A stretch of 64,000 bases of DNA, taken from positions 776,871 through 840,870 of the forward strand of contig NZ_KE557306.1 of the NCBI RefSeq assembly GCF_000442275.2. Reading direction: 5' to 3'. Of the stretch, positions 1-9,770 are shown piece by piece. The notes under the pieces were generated by a model. The model was not told the origin of the DNA, searched no databases, and worked only from the letters and a program-made list of their open reading frames with translations. Origin of the DNA: Litoreibacter arenae DSM 19593 (lineage in GTDB: Bacteria; Pseudomonadota; Alphaproteobacteria; Rhodobacterales; Rhodobacteraceae). The translations under genes and the position numbers were made by a program. Each line of letters begins with the position of its first letter. Position 1 is the first letter of the stretch.

Positions 1-567
1 GACCGCATCGGCGGCTATGCGGCCTTGAAAAAGCACTTTGGCCTGCGCGTCTTGGGCGAGGATGACACCACCTATCGCCCCGTCATCGCGATCTTCGGCG
101 CAACCGCGCTGATGGCGGTGGCGATAATGCTCAACCTCTACGACAGTTTCGCGCCGCTCACTTGGCTCAAATGGTTCTTTGCTCTCTCGATGGTCGCGCT
201 GGCGATCCAGAAGTTGCAGGATGTCGGCAGCTTCGTGAACGGCTTTCTCGGCTACGACCTGCTGGCGCGGCGCTATGTGCCATACGGCTATGCCTATCCG
301 TTTCTGGAACTCTACGCGGGTGTGGGCATGATGGCACTGATCGGCACGGGAAACCTTTTGATCTGGCTGGTCGCGCCGGTCAGCATTTTTATCGGCACCA
401 TCGGCGCGGTGTCCGTCATCAAGGCGGTTTATGTCGACGGGCGGGAACTGACCTGCGCCTGCGTCGGCGGCGACTCGAACGTTCCCTTGGGGTTCATCTC
501 GCTCACCGAGAACCTGATCATGCTGGGCATGGGCGTCTGGATGTTGGCGAACTGGTTTGGCAGTTGA
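1..567 (+). CDS. Glutaredoxin/MauE-type membrane protein, 5' end cut by window edge
   Basis: The frame is open from base 1. Its first residues (DRIGGYAALKKHFG) look like the C-terminal end of a glutaredoxin domain, so the TTG at 25 is probably not the true start. The rest is a hydrophobic domain of about four membrane segments with a conserved CACVGGDSNVPLG stretch near the C-terminus, as in MauE/DoxX-like proteins. Glutaredoxin-MauE fusions are thought to handle thiol redox chemistry at the membrane; the substrate here is unknown. The gene is convergent with the response regulator: the palindrome TGATCA at 565-570 encodes both stop codons. The family call is fairly good; the missing N-terminus cannot be judged from this window. 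Confidence 0.72.
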   Translation, partial: DRIGGYAALKKHFGLRVLGEDDTTYRPVIAIFGATALMAVAIMLNLYDSFAPLTWLKWFFALSMVALAIQKLQDVGSFVNGFLGYDLLARRYVPYGYAYPFLELYAGVGMMALIGTGNLLIWLVAPVSIFIGTIGAVSVIKAVYVDGRELTCACVGGDSNVPLGFISLTENLIMLGMGVWMLANWFGS

Positions 568-1212
568 TCAGAACTCCACCCCGGTGCCTTGCAACACACC
601 ATGTTCCATCGCGTAGCGGGTCAGTCCAGCGGTCGAGTTGATCCCCAGCTTACGCTTGATGTTCTTGCGGTGCGTCTCGACCGTATGCACGGAAATATCC
701 AGATCAGCGGCCACATCCTTGTTCGACTTGCCCTGCGCCAGTTGCAAAAGGATGGTCTGCTCGCGGGCGGTCAACGGCTCCCGTCCATCGCTGGTATTGG
801 GGGACAGCGATGCGGTCGCGCCGCTGCACAGATAGGTCTCCCCACGCATCACCGCCTGAATGGCGCTATGGATCTCCTCGGTCGGCACGTCCTTCAACAG
901 GTAGCCCCGCGCACCGTGGGACATGGCGGTGGAGACATATTCCGGCGCGTCATGCATCGACAGGATCAGGATGCGGATGTCGGGCGTCTTCTCCAGCAAT
1001 ATCTCCGTCGCCGTCAGCCCGCCCATCTGCGGCATGTTGAGGTCCATCAGGATCACATCCGGCTTTAACGCTCCGATCTGGTCCAGCACCTCCTGGCCGT
1101 TGCTGAGCGTCGCCACGACCTCGATATCGTCATAGCTTTCCAGAATTGCGCAGATGCCGTCGGCCACCATGGGGTGGTCGTCGACGATCAGGACCTTCAC
1201 GGGGACATTCAT
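568..1212 (-). CDS. NarL/FixJ-family response regulator
   Basis: 214 aa. An N-terminal receiver domain carries the acidic pair D11/D12 and the likely phosphorylated aspartate D57 (VILMDLNM). A C-terminal LuxR-type helix-turn-helix starts near residue 145 (LTAREQTILLQLAQG, then SVHTVETHRKNIKRKL). Its start codon overlaps the stop of the upstream histidine kinase by four bases (ATGA at 1209-1212), so the two are almost certainly co-translated as a two-component pair. The divergently placed TRAP transporter genes are the obvious target. A 7-2-7 inverted repeat resembling NarL-family sites lies in the shared upstream region (2782-2797). The target assignment is inference. Confidence 0.93.
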   Translation of the reverse strand: MNVPVKVLIVDDHPMVADGICAILESYDDIEVVATLSNGQEVLDQIGALKPDVILMDLNMPQMGGLTATEILLEKTPDIRILILSMHDAPEYVSTAMSHGARGYLLKDVPTEEIHSAIQAVMRGETYLCSGATASLSPNTSDGREPLTAREQTILLQLAQGKSNKDVAADLDISVHTVETHRKNIKRKLGINSTAGLTRYAMEHGVLQGTGVEF

Positions 1213-2654
1213 GCGGATTTCCTCGGTTTCGGGGCAGGGGGTTCGGATTTGGTCTCGGGCGAGAGCATATGCGTCAACGGCACCGAGGCCTCGATAATCG
1301 TGCCGTTCTCGCTCGACAGAACACGCAGCGTGCCTTTGAGCTGGTCAATGCGTTCCTGCATGTTGCGCAAGCCCAGCCCGCCGACGCCCTCGCGTGGGTC
1401 GCGGGCCGCGATTCCGACACCGTCATCGGTAATGCGCAGGGTTGCGCCCATGCGGTGGCCGAAGACCTCGATATAGACGCTCCTCGCATCCGCGTGTCGC
1501 TCCACGTTGGTCAATGCCTCTTGGGCGATGCGGTAGAGCGCGATCTTGGCGTCCTTGTCCAGACGGTTGCTGAACACCACCGTCTTGAAATCAGCCTTGA
1601 TGCCGGTGCGACGGGAGAACTCGTCGACCAGCGACTTGAGCGCGGGGCCAAGGCCCAGATCGTCCAGCACCCCGGGGCGCAAATCGGCAGAGATGCGACG
1701 CACCTCATGGATGGCTTCGGTCAATCCGGCGATGCCTTTGTTCAGGCTCTCCGGCGCCTTGGGATCGCCCGTCAGAAGCCTTTTGCGGGCCAGCTCCAGC
1801 ATGTAGCGGACGCCGACCAGAATCTGGCTGATGCTGTCATGCAACTCACGGGCCACCCGCCCGCGCTCCTCCTCTTGCGTGTCGATGATCCGCTCGGTCA
1901 GGGCGCGCAGCTTGGCGTCGGCCAGCCTGCGTTCGCGCAGGTTCAGCAGCAGACCCGCGACAAAAACCCCAGTCAGCGCCAATATGGTGATCAGCACGAT
2001 ATAAACAAACGTCTTCTGGATCCGCGCTTGCGTGTCGGCCTCTGCTGCCGCGACGGTGCTCAGGACGTCGTCGATGAAGATGCCGGTGCCAAGCGCCCAT
2101 TTCCAGTCCTGCAAGCCGATCACATAGACAACCATCCGCGCGGTCTCGCGGGTGGAGGGCTTTGCCCAGTCATAAGCATGATAGCCGCCGCCCGATCTGG
2201 CGGTCTCCAGAATGGTGTCGACCACCGGCACACCGTTCAGATCTTCCAGACCCTTCCAGTTCTTGCCGATCAGAAAAGTCTGTCGGGGCGAGACCAGATT
2301 GTTGCCGTCATAGTCATAGACGAAGAAAAAGCCGTCCTGCCCGTAGATCATCGCGCTGAGCATCTGGGTCACCTTCAGCTTAGCTTCCTCGTCATCGGGC
2401 GCGGCGTTGCCATAGATGGAGCCGATGGCGGTGCGTGCCAGCGACAGGTAGTTTTTCAGCTCGGCCCGCTTGGCGGCAATCAGTTGGGCCTCCAGTTCGC
2501 GGATTTCGCGCTCTGCCAATTGGCGCGACTGGACTGTGACAACAGCCGCGATAGCCGCGACCGCCAGCACAAGGGGCAGGGTGGTCAGCAGAAAGATTTT
2601 CTGCCGGTAGGTGAGCGCGAGGCGCTCGTGTATCGTGGCCCAGAGTTTGGTCAT
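1209..2654 (-). CDS. Cache-domain sensor histidine kinase (HisKA_3 type)
   Basis: 481 aa from the ATG at 2654, chosen because AGGAGG precedes it at good spacing; the frame stays open further upstream. Order of parts: membrane segment at about 19-41, periplasmic single-Cache sensor (about 45-205, with DGFFFVYDYDG and WKWALGTGIFIDD), second membrane segment (about 215-238), HisKA_3 with phospho-acceptor H272 (RVARELHDSIS), then an HATPase domain (DDGVGIAARD, GGLGLRNMQERI). This is the NarX/DegS-like class that signals to NarL-type regulators. Cache sensors commonly bind small carboxylates. Position next to a TRAP carboxylate-type transporter suggests that it senses the transported substrate. 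The ligand is not deducible from sequence. Confidence 0.92.
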   Translation of the reverse strand: MTKLWATIHERLALTYRQKIFLLTTLPLVLAVAAIAAVVTVQSRQLAEREIRELEAQLIAAKRAELKNYLSLARTAIGSIYGNAAPDDEEAKLKVTQMLSAMIYGQDGFFFVYDYDGNNLVSPRQTFLIGKNWKGLEDLNGVPVVDTILETARSGGGYHAYDWAKPSTRETARMVVYVIGLQDWKWALGTGIFIDDVLSTVAAAEADTQARIQKTFVYIVLITILALTGVFVAGLLLNLRERRLADAKLRALTERIIDTQEEERGRVARELHDSISQILVGVRYMLELARKRLLTGDPKAPESLNKGIAGLTEAIHEVRRISADLRPGVLDDLGLGPALKSLVDEFSRRTGIKADFKTVVFSNRLDKDAKIALYRIAQEALTNVERHADARSVYIEVFGHRMGATLRITDDGVGIAARDPREGVGGLGLRNMQERIDQLKGTLRVLSSENGTIIEASVPLTHMLSPETKSEPPAPKPRKSA

Positions 2655-2781
2655 GAACGGGCCGCCCCTCCTCGGTGGACGACGTCGGGCAGGATGCGAC
2701 ACACAACTAGAGGCGTCAATGCGGCACGCCAGACATAAATCTGCACGCTGCGGCAAGATTTTGTCGGAAAACTCCACCATC

Positions 2782-2813
2782 TACCCACCGCTGGGTATTT
2801 TGTTTCGCGAAAC
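2782..2813. promoter_or_regulatory. Two palindromes in the TRAP/two-component divergent promoter region
   Basis: TACCCACCGCTGGGTA at 2782-2797 is an inverted repeat. It can be read as two heptamers in 7-2-7 spacing, the geometry of NarL/NarP-type sites (consensus heptamer near TACYYMT). Four bases later GTTTCGCGAAAC (2802-2813) is a perfect 12-bp palindrome. Both lie between the kinase start (2654) and dctP (2898). The neighbouring NarL-type regulator is the natural candidate to bind the first. Binding is inference. Confidence 0.5.
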
Positions 2814-2897
2814 TCGCACGTAGGGTCACGCCACTTGTAACGATCCGTCGAGTCGCCCGCACCCGTGGCTCGATGAAACCTTTGGGAGGAAATACCT

Positions 2898-3983
2898 ATG
2901 GATCGTCGTTCTTTTCTGAAAACATCCGCACTTGGCGGCTCTGCGGCGGCAGCAACGACTGCTCTTGCTGCGCCAGCCTACGCGCAGGGCAAACGCACCC
3001 TGACCATGGTCACCACATGGGGCCGTGGTCTCGCAGGCGTGTTCGACGCCGCACAGCACGCCGCTGACAGCATCACCGCCATGTCGGACGGTAACCTGAC
3101 GATTGACGTCAAGGCCGCAGGCGAACTGGTTGGCGCGTTCGAAGTGTTTGACGCCGTGACCTCCGGTCAGGCCGACATGTATCATGGCGCTGACTACTAC
3201 TTTGTGGGTCAGCATCCGGGCTATGCCTTCTTCACCTCTGTGCCGTTTGGCATGACGGCGCAAGAGCTGGCCAACTGGTACTACCACGGCAACGGCCACG
3301 CGCTGCATGACGAGCTGGGCGAAATCTTCGGCCTGAAATCCTTCCTGGGCGGCAACACCGGCGCGCAGGCTGGTGGCTGGTTCCGCAAGGAAATCAATGG
3401 CCCCGAAGATTTCAACGGCCTGAAATTCCGTATGCCCGGCCTTGGCGGTCTGGCTCTGGGCAAACTCGGCGCATCAGTGCAGAATCTTCCCGGCGCGGAA
3501 GTTTATCAAGCGCTGGCCTCCGGCGCGATTGACGGCACCGAATGGATCGGCCCATGGGCGGACGAGAAAGCCGGTTTCCAGGAAATCACCAAGACCTACT
3601 ACACCGCAGGCTTCCACGAGCCGGGCGCTGGTCTGTCCATCGCAACCAATCGCGAAGTCTTCGACTCGCTGTCGCCTGCGCACCAAAAGATCGTCGAGAT
3701 CGCATCCGCCGAGGCCCACCAGTGGAACCTCGCGCAGTTCCTCAACAACAACGGTGCGGCGCTCCAGCGTCTGCAATCGGCTGGCGTGAAGGTTCTGGAA
3801 TTCCCTGACTCCGTCTGGGATGCGTTCGGCAAAGCCTCCGACGAAGTGCATCAGGAAAACATGGGCGACGAGCTCTACAAGAAGATCTACGACGACTACC
3901 AAGCGTCTCTGAAAGCATCTTCGGGCTGGATCCAGAAAGCCGAAGGCACCTACCGGACCCAACGCGACCGCGTTTTGGGCTGA
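2898..3983 (+). CDS. dctP: TRAP transporter substrate-binding protein (DctP/TakP-like)
   Basis: 361 aa periplasmic solute-binding subunit of a TRAP transporter. The N-terminus is a twin-arginine signal (MDRRSFLKTS, then an Ala-rich segment and cleavage near AYAQG), so the protein is probably exported folded. The mature part has the DctP signatures MYHGADYYF, GGNTGAQAGGWFRKE, GLKFRMPG and ASGAIDGTEWIGPWADEKAGF. The last of these resembles the 2-oxo-acid binder TakP. A strong ribosome site (GGGAGGAAA) precedes the ATG. It is followed by the two membrane subunits, with a strong hairpin in between. A 2-oxo- or hydroxy-carboxylate ligand is likely from family resemblance only. Confidence 0.93.
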   Translation: MDRRSFLKTSALGGSAAAATTALAAPAYAQGKRTLTMVTTWGRGLAGVFDAAQHAADSITAMSDGNLTIDVKAAGELVGAFEVFDAVTSGQADMYHGADYYFVGQHPGYAFFTSVPFGMTAQELANWYYHGNGHALHDELGEIFGLKSFLGGNTGAQAGGWFRKEINGPEDFNGLKFRMPGLGGLALGKLGASVQNLPGAEVYQALASGAIDGTEWIGPWADEKAGFQEITKTYYTAGFHEPGAGLSIATNREVFDSLSPAHQKIVEIASAEAHQWNLAQFLNNNGAALQRLQSAGVKVLEFPDSVWDAFGKASDEVHQENMGDELYKKIYDDYQASLKASSGWIQKAEGTYRTQRDRVLG

Positions 3984-4023
3984 GGTGAACAGCGCCTAGT
4001 AGGGCGCTGATATCAAATAACTC

Positions 4024-4051
4024 CGGCCCTTTCATCTCTTTGAAAGGGCCG
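4024..4051 (+). promoter_or_regulatory. Intercistronic hairpin between dctP and dctQ
   Basis: A perfect 11-bp stem (CGGCCCTTTCA / TGAAAGGGCCG) with the six-base loop TCTCTT. No T-run follows, so it is not a classical intrinsic terminator. Such structures after binding-protein genes often protect the upstream mRNA from 3' exonucleases, giving more binding protein than permease. That role is inferred. Confidence 0.72.
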
Positions 4052-4115
4052 TGGCATATAGAATAGGCCGCCGCGGGGATTTAGGCAGGCCGATCGTCAC
4101 ATCGGGGGGCATACC

Positions 4116-5042
<927 letters not shown>

Positions 5043-5054
5043 GGGGCAGATCAC

Positions 5055-7409
5055 ATGCTTTTCGGATTAGATGGCGTCGAAATCGGCCTTATCATTGTCT
5101 TTCTCTGCCTCTTCGGCGGCATCCTGTCCGGCTTTCCGGTCGCCTTCGCCATCGGCGGGGCCGGGGTCATTTCCTTTGCGATCATCGCCGCGCTCGACTC
5201 GGGCGGTTTGCTGATCCATCAGGCGATCGACCCGTCTTCTGCGGAATATGCGGCGCTGCTCGCGGAAGGGTTGAAGCCCGAGACCATATCGGTGTTCCGA
5301 TACCCGGACCTGCCAAGACTGGCGGAGCCGGTGTTCGTGCAAGGCTGGGAAGTCGCGCTGGACCGCAACGTGTCCTTCATCGTGAACCGCATCAACGAGC
5401 GGGTGCTGGCCGGTGCCTCCATCGAGACCTTGCTGGCCGTTTTGATGTTCGTGCTGATGGGTATCACGCTGGAACGCTCCAAAATCGCCAACGACCTGCT
5501 GACCACCATGGCCCGCGTCTTCGGCCCGCTGCCCGGCGGTCTGGCCGTGTCCGTGGTCGTCGTGGGCGCGTTCCTTGCGGCGTCCACCGGCATCGTCGGG
5601 GCCACTGTTGTCACCATGGGGCTGCTGTCGCTGCCGACCATGCTCAAGAACAACTACTCGCCAGAACTGGCCACCGGCGTTATAGCCGCGTCGGGCACAT
5701 TGGGGCAGATCATCCCGCCCTCCATCGTGATCGTGCTTTTGGGCACGTTGGCCGGTGATCTCTATTCCGCCGCGCAGGAAGCCCGCGCCCGAGAGGTCGG
5801 CTGCTCCGACGCGCTGACCTATCTGGGGGAGCCTGCGGTGGTGTCCGTCGGCACATTGTTCCAGGCGGCGCTGCTTCCCGGCATCCTACTGGCGATACTC
5901 TACGCGCTCTATGCCTTTGGCTATGCCGTGCTGAACCCGTCGAAAGCCCCCGCCGTGGAACTGGGTGCCGCAACCGGCGAGCCGATCCGTCGCTCCGAAG
6001 CGCTGACATGGTTCCTGTTCGCCCCCATCGGGCTGATTGTCGGGCTGATCCTGCTGATGCAGGTCAACATCATCGGCTCGCAGAACTATCAGGTGGACAG
6101 CTTCTCCGACGCCGGTCAAACAGCGTCGCTGCGCACCAAAGTGTCCCAGCAATGTCAGGGCGCGATGATCGAGCTGCACGGGCAGGAGGCATGGGATACC
6201 GCGCTGGCCGAGCAGGCCGTCATCGACGAGGCAGGCGGCGTGGCGCAGTCGGTGCGCCTCAGCCCCGAAGAACTGGCAACGGCCATCGACGCCAAGGTCG
6301 CGAATGCCGCGCCTATCGGCACCGGCATCGCGGTCGGTTTGCTGCTCTTCGGTCTGATGTTCGCAGTGGCGCGTGGCGTCTCGCCCACCGCCAACCCCGT
6401 TCCGCTGATCGTCGGCACCGCCGGTATCCTGTTGACCCTGCTGGTGGACACGCTGCTGATCGCGCCCACCACGTCGCCCGGCACGACTTTCCTGCTGCTG
6501 TTAGCCCCGATTGCCATGATGCTCTACGGCGCCAAACACGCGGCCGGTATACTTGCCCGTAACGACCTGATCCGCGTGGTATTCCCGCCGCTGGTCCTGA
6601 TCGTGGCGGTGCTTGGCTCGATCCTCGGCGGTATCACCAACCCGACGCCCGCAGCCGCACTTGGGGCAGGCGGGGCGATCATGCTCGCGGCCTACCGCAA
6701 GTTGCAGGACGAGGGCCGGTCGGGGCGCGTTGTGATCTGGACCACCTTCGCCCTCATCATCATGATCCTTGTCGGCGTGAATTTCGACCTGCGCATGAAT
6801 ATCGAAGAGGTCAGCTTCGAGAACACGCTCGCCTTCCTCGTGGCGCAGGCGGCTTATCTCTACGCCATGTTCGGCCTGCTCTTCGGCTGCTACGTGCTGT
6901 GGAACTACGGCGTGCTCAGCCCCGTGGTGCGGGAAACGGCCAAGGTCACGTCCATGGTGTTCACCATCCTGATCGGGTCGCAATTGCTCAACCTCGTGGT
7001 GATCTCCTTCGGGGGTGAGCACTACATCCAGCAGTTCCTGAGATCTTTCGACAACGAGTGGCAGGTTTTCATCATCGTGATGGTGGTGCTGTTCATACTG
7101 GGCTTCGTGCTGGATTTCCTCGAGATCATCTACATCGTGATCCCGATTGTCGGGCCGGTCATCTATGGCGGCACGATGGACCCGAAATGGGTGACGATCA
7201 TGATCGCGGTGAACCTGCAAACGTCGTTCCTGACACCGCCTTTCGGCTTCGCGCTGTTCTACTTGCGCGGCGTCGCCCCGAGGGAGGTCACCACAGGCCA
7301 CATCTACCGCGGTGTGATTCCGTTCGTGCTGATCCAGGTCGCAGGCCTTGGCCTGCTGGCGCTGTTCCCGTCCGTGGTGACCATCCTGCCGAACCTGATC
7401 GGCAACTGA
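5055..7409 (+). CDS. dctM: TRAP transporter large permease (DctM), very long form
   Basis: 784 aa, against about 425-450 aa for typical DctM. The N-terminal hydrophobic segment (GGILSGFPVAFAIGGAGV) and the SGTLGQIIPPSIVIVLLG motif near residue 215 identify the family. C-terminal DctM motifs also appear (LDFLEIIYIVIPIVGP, LQTSFLTPPFGFALFYL). Two long inserts stand out: one at roughly 38-125, after the first helix, and one at about 275-430, which includes a soluble, charged stretch between hydrophobic segments. Start codon and ribosome site (AAGGGG) lie just after dctQ. The frame is clean throughout, so the length is not a frameshift artefact. Confidence 0.9.
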   Translation: MLFGLDGVEIGLIIVFLCLFGGILSGFPVAFAIGGAGVISFAIIAALDSGGLLIHQAIDPSSAEYAALLAEGLKPETISVFRYPDLPRLAEPVFVQGWEVALDRNVSFIVNRINERVLAGASIETLLAVLMFVLMGITLERSKIANDLLTTMARVFGPLPGGLAVSVVVVGAFLAASTGIVGATVVTMGLLSLPTMLKNNYSPELATGVIAASGTLGQIIPPSIVIVLLGTLAGDLYSAAQEARAREVGCSDALTYLGEPAVVSVGTLFQAALLPGILLAILYALYAFGYAVLNPSKAPAVELGAATGEPIRRSEALTWFLFAPIGLIVGLILLMQVNIIGSQNYQVDSFSDAGQTASLRTKVSQQCQGAMIELHGQEAWDTALAEQAVIDEAGGVAQSVRLSPEELATAIDAKVANAAPIGTGIAVGLLLFGLMFAVARGVSPTANPVPLIVGTAGILLTLLVDTLLIAPTTSPGTTFLLLLAPIAMMLYGAKHAAGILARNDLIRVVFPPLVLIVAVLGSILGGITNPTPAAALGAGGAIMLAAYRKLQDEGRSGRVVIWTTFALIIMILVGVNFDLRMNIEEVSFENTLAFLVAQAAYLYAMFGLLFGCYVLWNYGVLSPVVRETAKVTSMVFTILIGSQLLNLVVISFGGEHYIQQFLRSFDNEWQVFIIVMVVLFILGFVLDFLEIIYIVIPIVGPVIYGGTMDPKWVTIMIAVNLQTSFLTPPFGFALFYLRGVAPREVTTGHIYRGVIPFVLIQVAGLGLLALFPSVVTILPNLIGN

Positions 7410-7429
7410 TCCTGACGCAGACAATCATT

Positions 7430-7458
7430 ATGCGCGGCTCCTGAAAAGGGCCGCGCAT
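7430..7458 (+). terminator. Hairpin after dctM, probable TRAP operon terminator
   Basis: A 9-bp perfect stem (ATGCGCGGC / GCCGCGCAT) with an 11-base loop, 20 bases after the dctM stop and before the convergent VOC gene. It lacks a long T-run, so it may work with Rho or as a 3'-end stabiliser. Confidence 0.55.
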
Positions 7459-7533
7459 GTCTCACATTGATACCCAAGATGTTTCGTCGCTGCGCTTCGG
7501 CCGACAGAGGCGCCGACAACCTGCGCCTGATCG

Positions 7534-7926
7534 CTAGCTGCTAAGCTGCAACAAATCCCATCGGTTGCCCCACGGATCGCTCCAGACGGCGACCTTGCCG
7601 TAGCTTTCCTCGCGCGGGCTTTCCTCGAAGGTGACGCCCGCCGCCAGCATTCGTGTGTAGTCGGCGTCGAACGCGTCGCTGTGCAGGAAGAACCCGACGC
7701 GGCCGCCGGTCTGTTTGCCGATGGCCGCGCTTTGGGCGTTGTCCGCAGCTTTCGCCAGCAGGATGCGTGTCTGGGCGTCGGGCGAGGGGGCAATCAGCAC
7801 CCATCGCTTGCCGCCGCCCAAATCGGTGTCCTCGATCAGGTGAAACCCCGCGCGCCCTACATAGAAATCCAGCCCGGAATCGTAATCCGGAACCACAATG
7901 GTGAATGCCGAGATATAGGCGCTCAT
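7534..7926 (-). CDS. VOC-superfamily (glyoxalase-like) protein
   Basis: 130 aa, one vicinal-oxygen-chelate module of two beta-alpha-beta-beta-beta repeats: [24 protein letters not shown] at the start, and [24 protein letters not shown], then [16 protein letters not shown] at the end. DPWGNRWDL is the typical terminal motif. Family members include glyoxalase I, dioxygenases and antibiotic-binding proteins, so the reaction cannot be named. Its start overlaps the stop of bpt (ATGA at 7923-7926), so it is co-translated with the N-end-rule transferase. A functional link is not established. Confidence 0.85.
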   Translation of the reverse strand: MSAYISAFTIVVPDYDSGLDFYVGRAGFHLIEDTDLGGGKRWVLIAPSPDAQTRILLAKAADNAQSAAIGKQTGGRVGFFLHSDAFDADYTRMLAAGVTFEESPREESYGKVAVWSDPWGNRWDLLQLSS

Positions 7927-8750
7927 TCCTTCGGCGCGCGGGTGTCGGGCAGATTGATACGCGCGACCTGCTCGGCAATCGGGTCAACGGACAGCGGATG
8001 GGTGTCCGCGTCGTAATCCTCGGTGTCGCTCAGGTTCTGCCACACGCCACCCCGGAAAATCTCCAGCGCGCCGAACCCGGCCTTGTAGCCCATCTTGGGC
8101 GAGCCGGGCACCCAATAGCCCAGATAGACGTAAGGCAGCCCCGCTTCCTGCGCGATCCGCACGTGGTCGAGGATGATGTAGCTGCCCAGCGAGTTGCGCG
8201 ACCAGTCGGGGTCGTAGAACGAATAGACCATCGACAGCCCGTCATCGAGCACGTCGGTCAGCGACGTGGCGATCAGCGCCGGGCTGTCGCCGGAGCGGTC
8301 CCAATACTCCACCACGCGGCTTTTGACCGGCGTTTCCTCGATCATTGCGGCGAACTCGAAAATATCCATATCGGCCATCCCGCCATCCGAATGGCGGGGG
8401 TCCAGATACCGGCGGAACAGCTCGTATTGCTCTTCGGTGGCCCAGGGCGAGGTCGCTTCCCGCTCCAGCATGTGATTGCGCTTGAGGCACTTGCGCTGGC
8501 TGCGGTTGGGCTTGAAATCCGCCACGCGGATGCGGGCGGACAGACAGGCTGAACAGTCGGCACAAGAGGGGCGGTACAGTACGTTTTGTGACCGCCGGAA
8601 GCCCTGCTTGCTTAGGGTGTTGTTCAGCGTGTTGGCATGCTCGCCCTGCAACGCCGTGAACAGTTTGCGTTCACGGCGCTTGTCCAGATACGGGCAGGCC
8701 TGCGGGGCCGTGACGTAGAACTGGGGGGCGATAGGCAGGGTGTGGCGCAT
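7923..8750 (-). CDS. bpt: Aspartate/glutamate leucyltransferase (bacterial ATE homologue)
   Basis: 275 aa. It would transfer leucine from Leu-tRNA to proteins with N-terminal Asp or Glu, marking them for ClpSAP degradation (bacterial N-end rule). The N-terminus holds the conserved cysteine cluster ([16 protein letters not shown] and [12 protein letters not shown]) and the R-S-Q-R-K motif. The C-terminal half has the GNAT-like fold features ([34 protein letters not shown]). The length matches the family. It lies in a minus-strand run after DUF2852 and RDD membrane genes and overlaps the VOC gene downstream. Confidence 0.94.
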   Translation of the reverse strand: MRHTLPIAPQFYVTAPQACPYLDKRRERKLFTALQGEHANTLNNTLSKQGFRRSQNVLYRPSCADCSACLSARIRVADFKPNRSQRKCLKRNHMLEREATSPWATEEQYELFRRYLDPRHSDGGMADMDIFEFAAMIEETPVKSRVVEYWDRSGDSPALIATSLTDVLDDGLSMVYSFYDPDWSRNSLGSYIILDHVRIAQEAGLPYVYLGYWVPGSPKMGYKAGFGALEIFRGGVWQNLSDTEDYDADTHPLSVDPIAEQVARINLPDTRAPKE

Positions 8751-8836
8751 GAAACCTCAGAATTCGAACATTGCGAAAAAGCCTAGCAATGCCCCATGCG
8801 ACTCACAAACCCTTTTTCATCATTGACGGAGCGTCG

Positions 8837-9298
8837 TCAGTAACGACCGGGTGAATTGATCGCCACCACGCCGGTAAACATATCATGCAAGCCCTGACCG
8901 CGCTCCGTCATCAACATCAGGAAGACCGAAACCACCTGCGGGATGAAAAACGCGCTGGCCACCATGTAGGCGACGGTGTGCAAGGCGGCATCGGTGCCGT
9001 CGAGCTTCGCGCCTTCGCGGTTGCGCAGCTCGATGTTGAACAGGCGCATGCCGGGTGTGGCAGAGAAGGCGCGGATCGAGCCGATGCGGTAGATCAGCGA
9101 GACCACCAGAAACACCAGCGGGAACACGAACCACAGCAGGAACAATGGGATGCTCGCCACCACGGCGGCAACTATCCCTACGATAACGGTATCCACGACC
9201 CACGCCAACAGGCGCTTCACGCTGACGCCGCTGTAAAAGGCGGGTTCGGTCACGGGGTCGGGCAGGGCTCTGTAGGTGTCATTCATGGTGAAGGACAT
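8837..9298 (-). CDS. RDD-family membrane protein
   Basis: 153 aa from the ATG at 9298, preceded by GGAG; a second ATG at 9286 lacks a ribosome site. Three membrane segments are visible: VKRLLAWVVDTVIVGIVAAVV, then IPLFLLWFVFPLVFLVVSLIY, and a C-terminal one around YMVASAFFIPQVVSVFLML. The loop TPGMRLFNIELRNREG is the typical RDD-family stretch after the second helix. RDD proteins are poorly understood; some affect ion homeostasis. It is preceded by the DUF2852 gene and followed by bpt on the same strand. Confidence 0.85.
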   Translation of the reverse strand: MSFTMNDTYRALPDPVTEPAFYSGVSVKRLLAWVVDTVIVGIVAAVVASIPLFLLWFVFPLVFLVVSLIYRIGSIRAFSATPGMRLFNIELRNREGAKLDGTDAALHTVAYMVASAFFIPQVVSVFLMLMTERGQGLHDMFTGVVAINSPGRY

Positions 9299-9359
9299 GG
9301 GGTCGGGTCTCCGGAATTGAAAGAGGCGCGCCCCCATGATCGGGGGCGCGATGTGACGA

Positions 9360-9770
9360 TCAGGCGTCGTCGGATTTTGCGGCTTTCGCACGCTCGTCCA
9401 TGAAGGAGTCGAACTCGGACTTGTCCTTGGCTTCGCGCAGACGCTCCAGGAAGGTCTCGAATGCGTGCTGCTCGTCTTCCAGACGTTTCAACATGTCGGC
9501 CTTGTACGAGTCGAAGGCGGTGTTACCCGAACTTTTGAACCCGTGGGAAGAACGATGCGCCATGGCGCGGCTGCGGCAGGAAGAATTGAACATGCGTTTG
9601 CTCCAGATCATATAGGCGAGAAGGGCGAGACCGACGGGCCAGAAGAAGACGAAGCCGAGGATCAGCGTCGCGATCCATGCGCCCTTGCCGCGCTCGTCCA
9701 GCCAGGCTTCGGCCCGGGAAAACCAGCCCATGCGGGGCATTGTCGGGGTGACGGAAGGGGTAGGTGTCAT
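9360..9770 (-). CDS. DUF2852 family membrane protein
   Basis: 136 aa from the ATG at 9770, which has AAGGAG upstream. One or two hydrophobic segments (WIATLILGFVFFWPVGLALLAYMIW) are followed by a Ser/Arg-rich stretch and a charged coiled-coil tail rich in Glu, Lys and Asp (MLKRLEDEQHAFETFLERLREA). This arrangement matches the DUF2852 family of alphaproteobacteria, whose function is unknown. It is the first gene of the minus-strand run toward bpt. An AT-rich promoter-like stretch (9786-9812) precedes it. Confidence 0.82.
   Translation of the reverse strand: MTPTPSVTPTMPRMGWFSRAEAWLDERGKGAWIATLILGFVFFWPVGLALLAYMIWSKRMFNSSCRSRAMAHRSSHGFKSSGNTAFDSYKADMLKRLEDEQHAFETFLERLREAKDKSEFDSFMDERAKAAKSDDA

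Noticed and set aside
1146..2738. Long plus-strand frame opposite the histidine kinase
   Set aside because: It is the antisense of clear kinase and regulator domains, its protein is rich in Arg, Gly, Gln and His without any domain, and it has no ribosome site.
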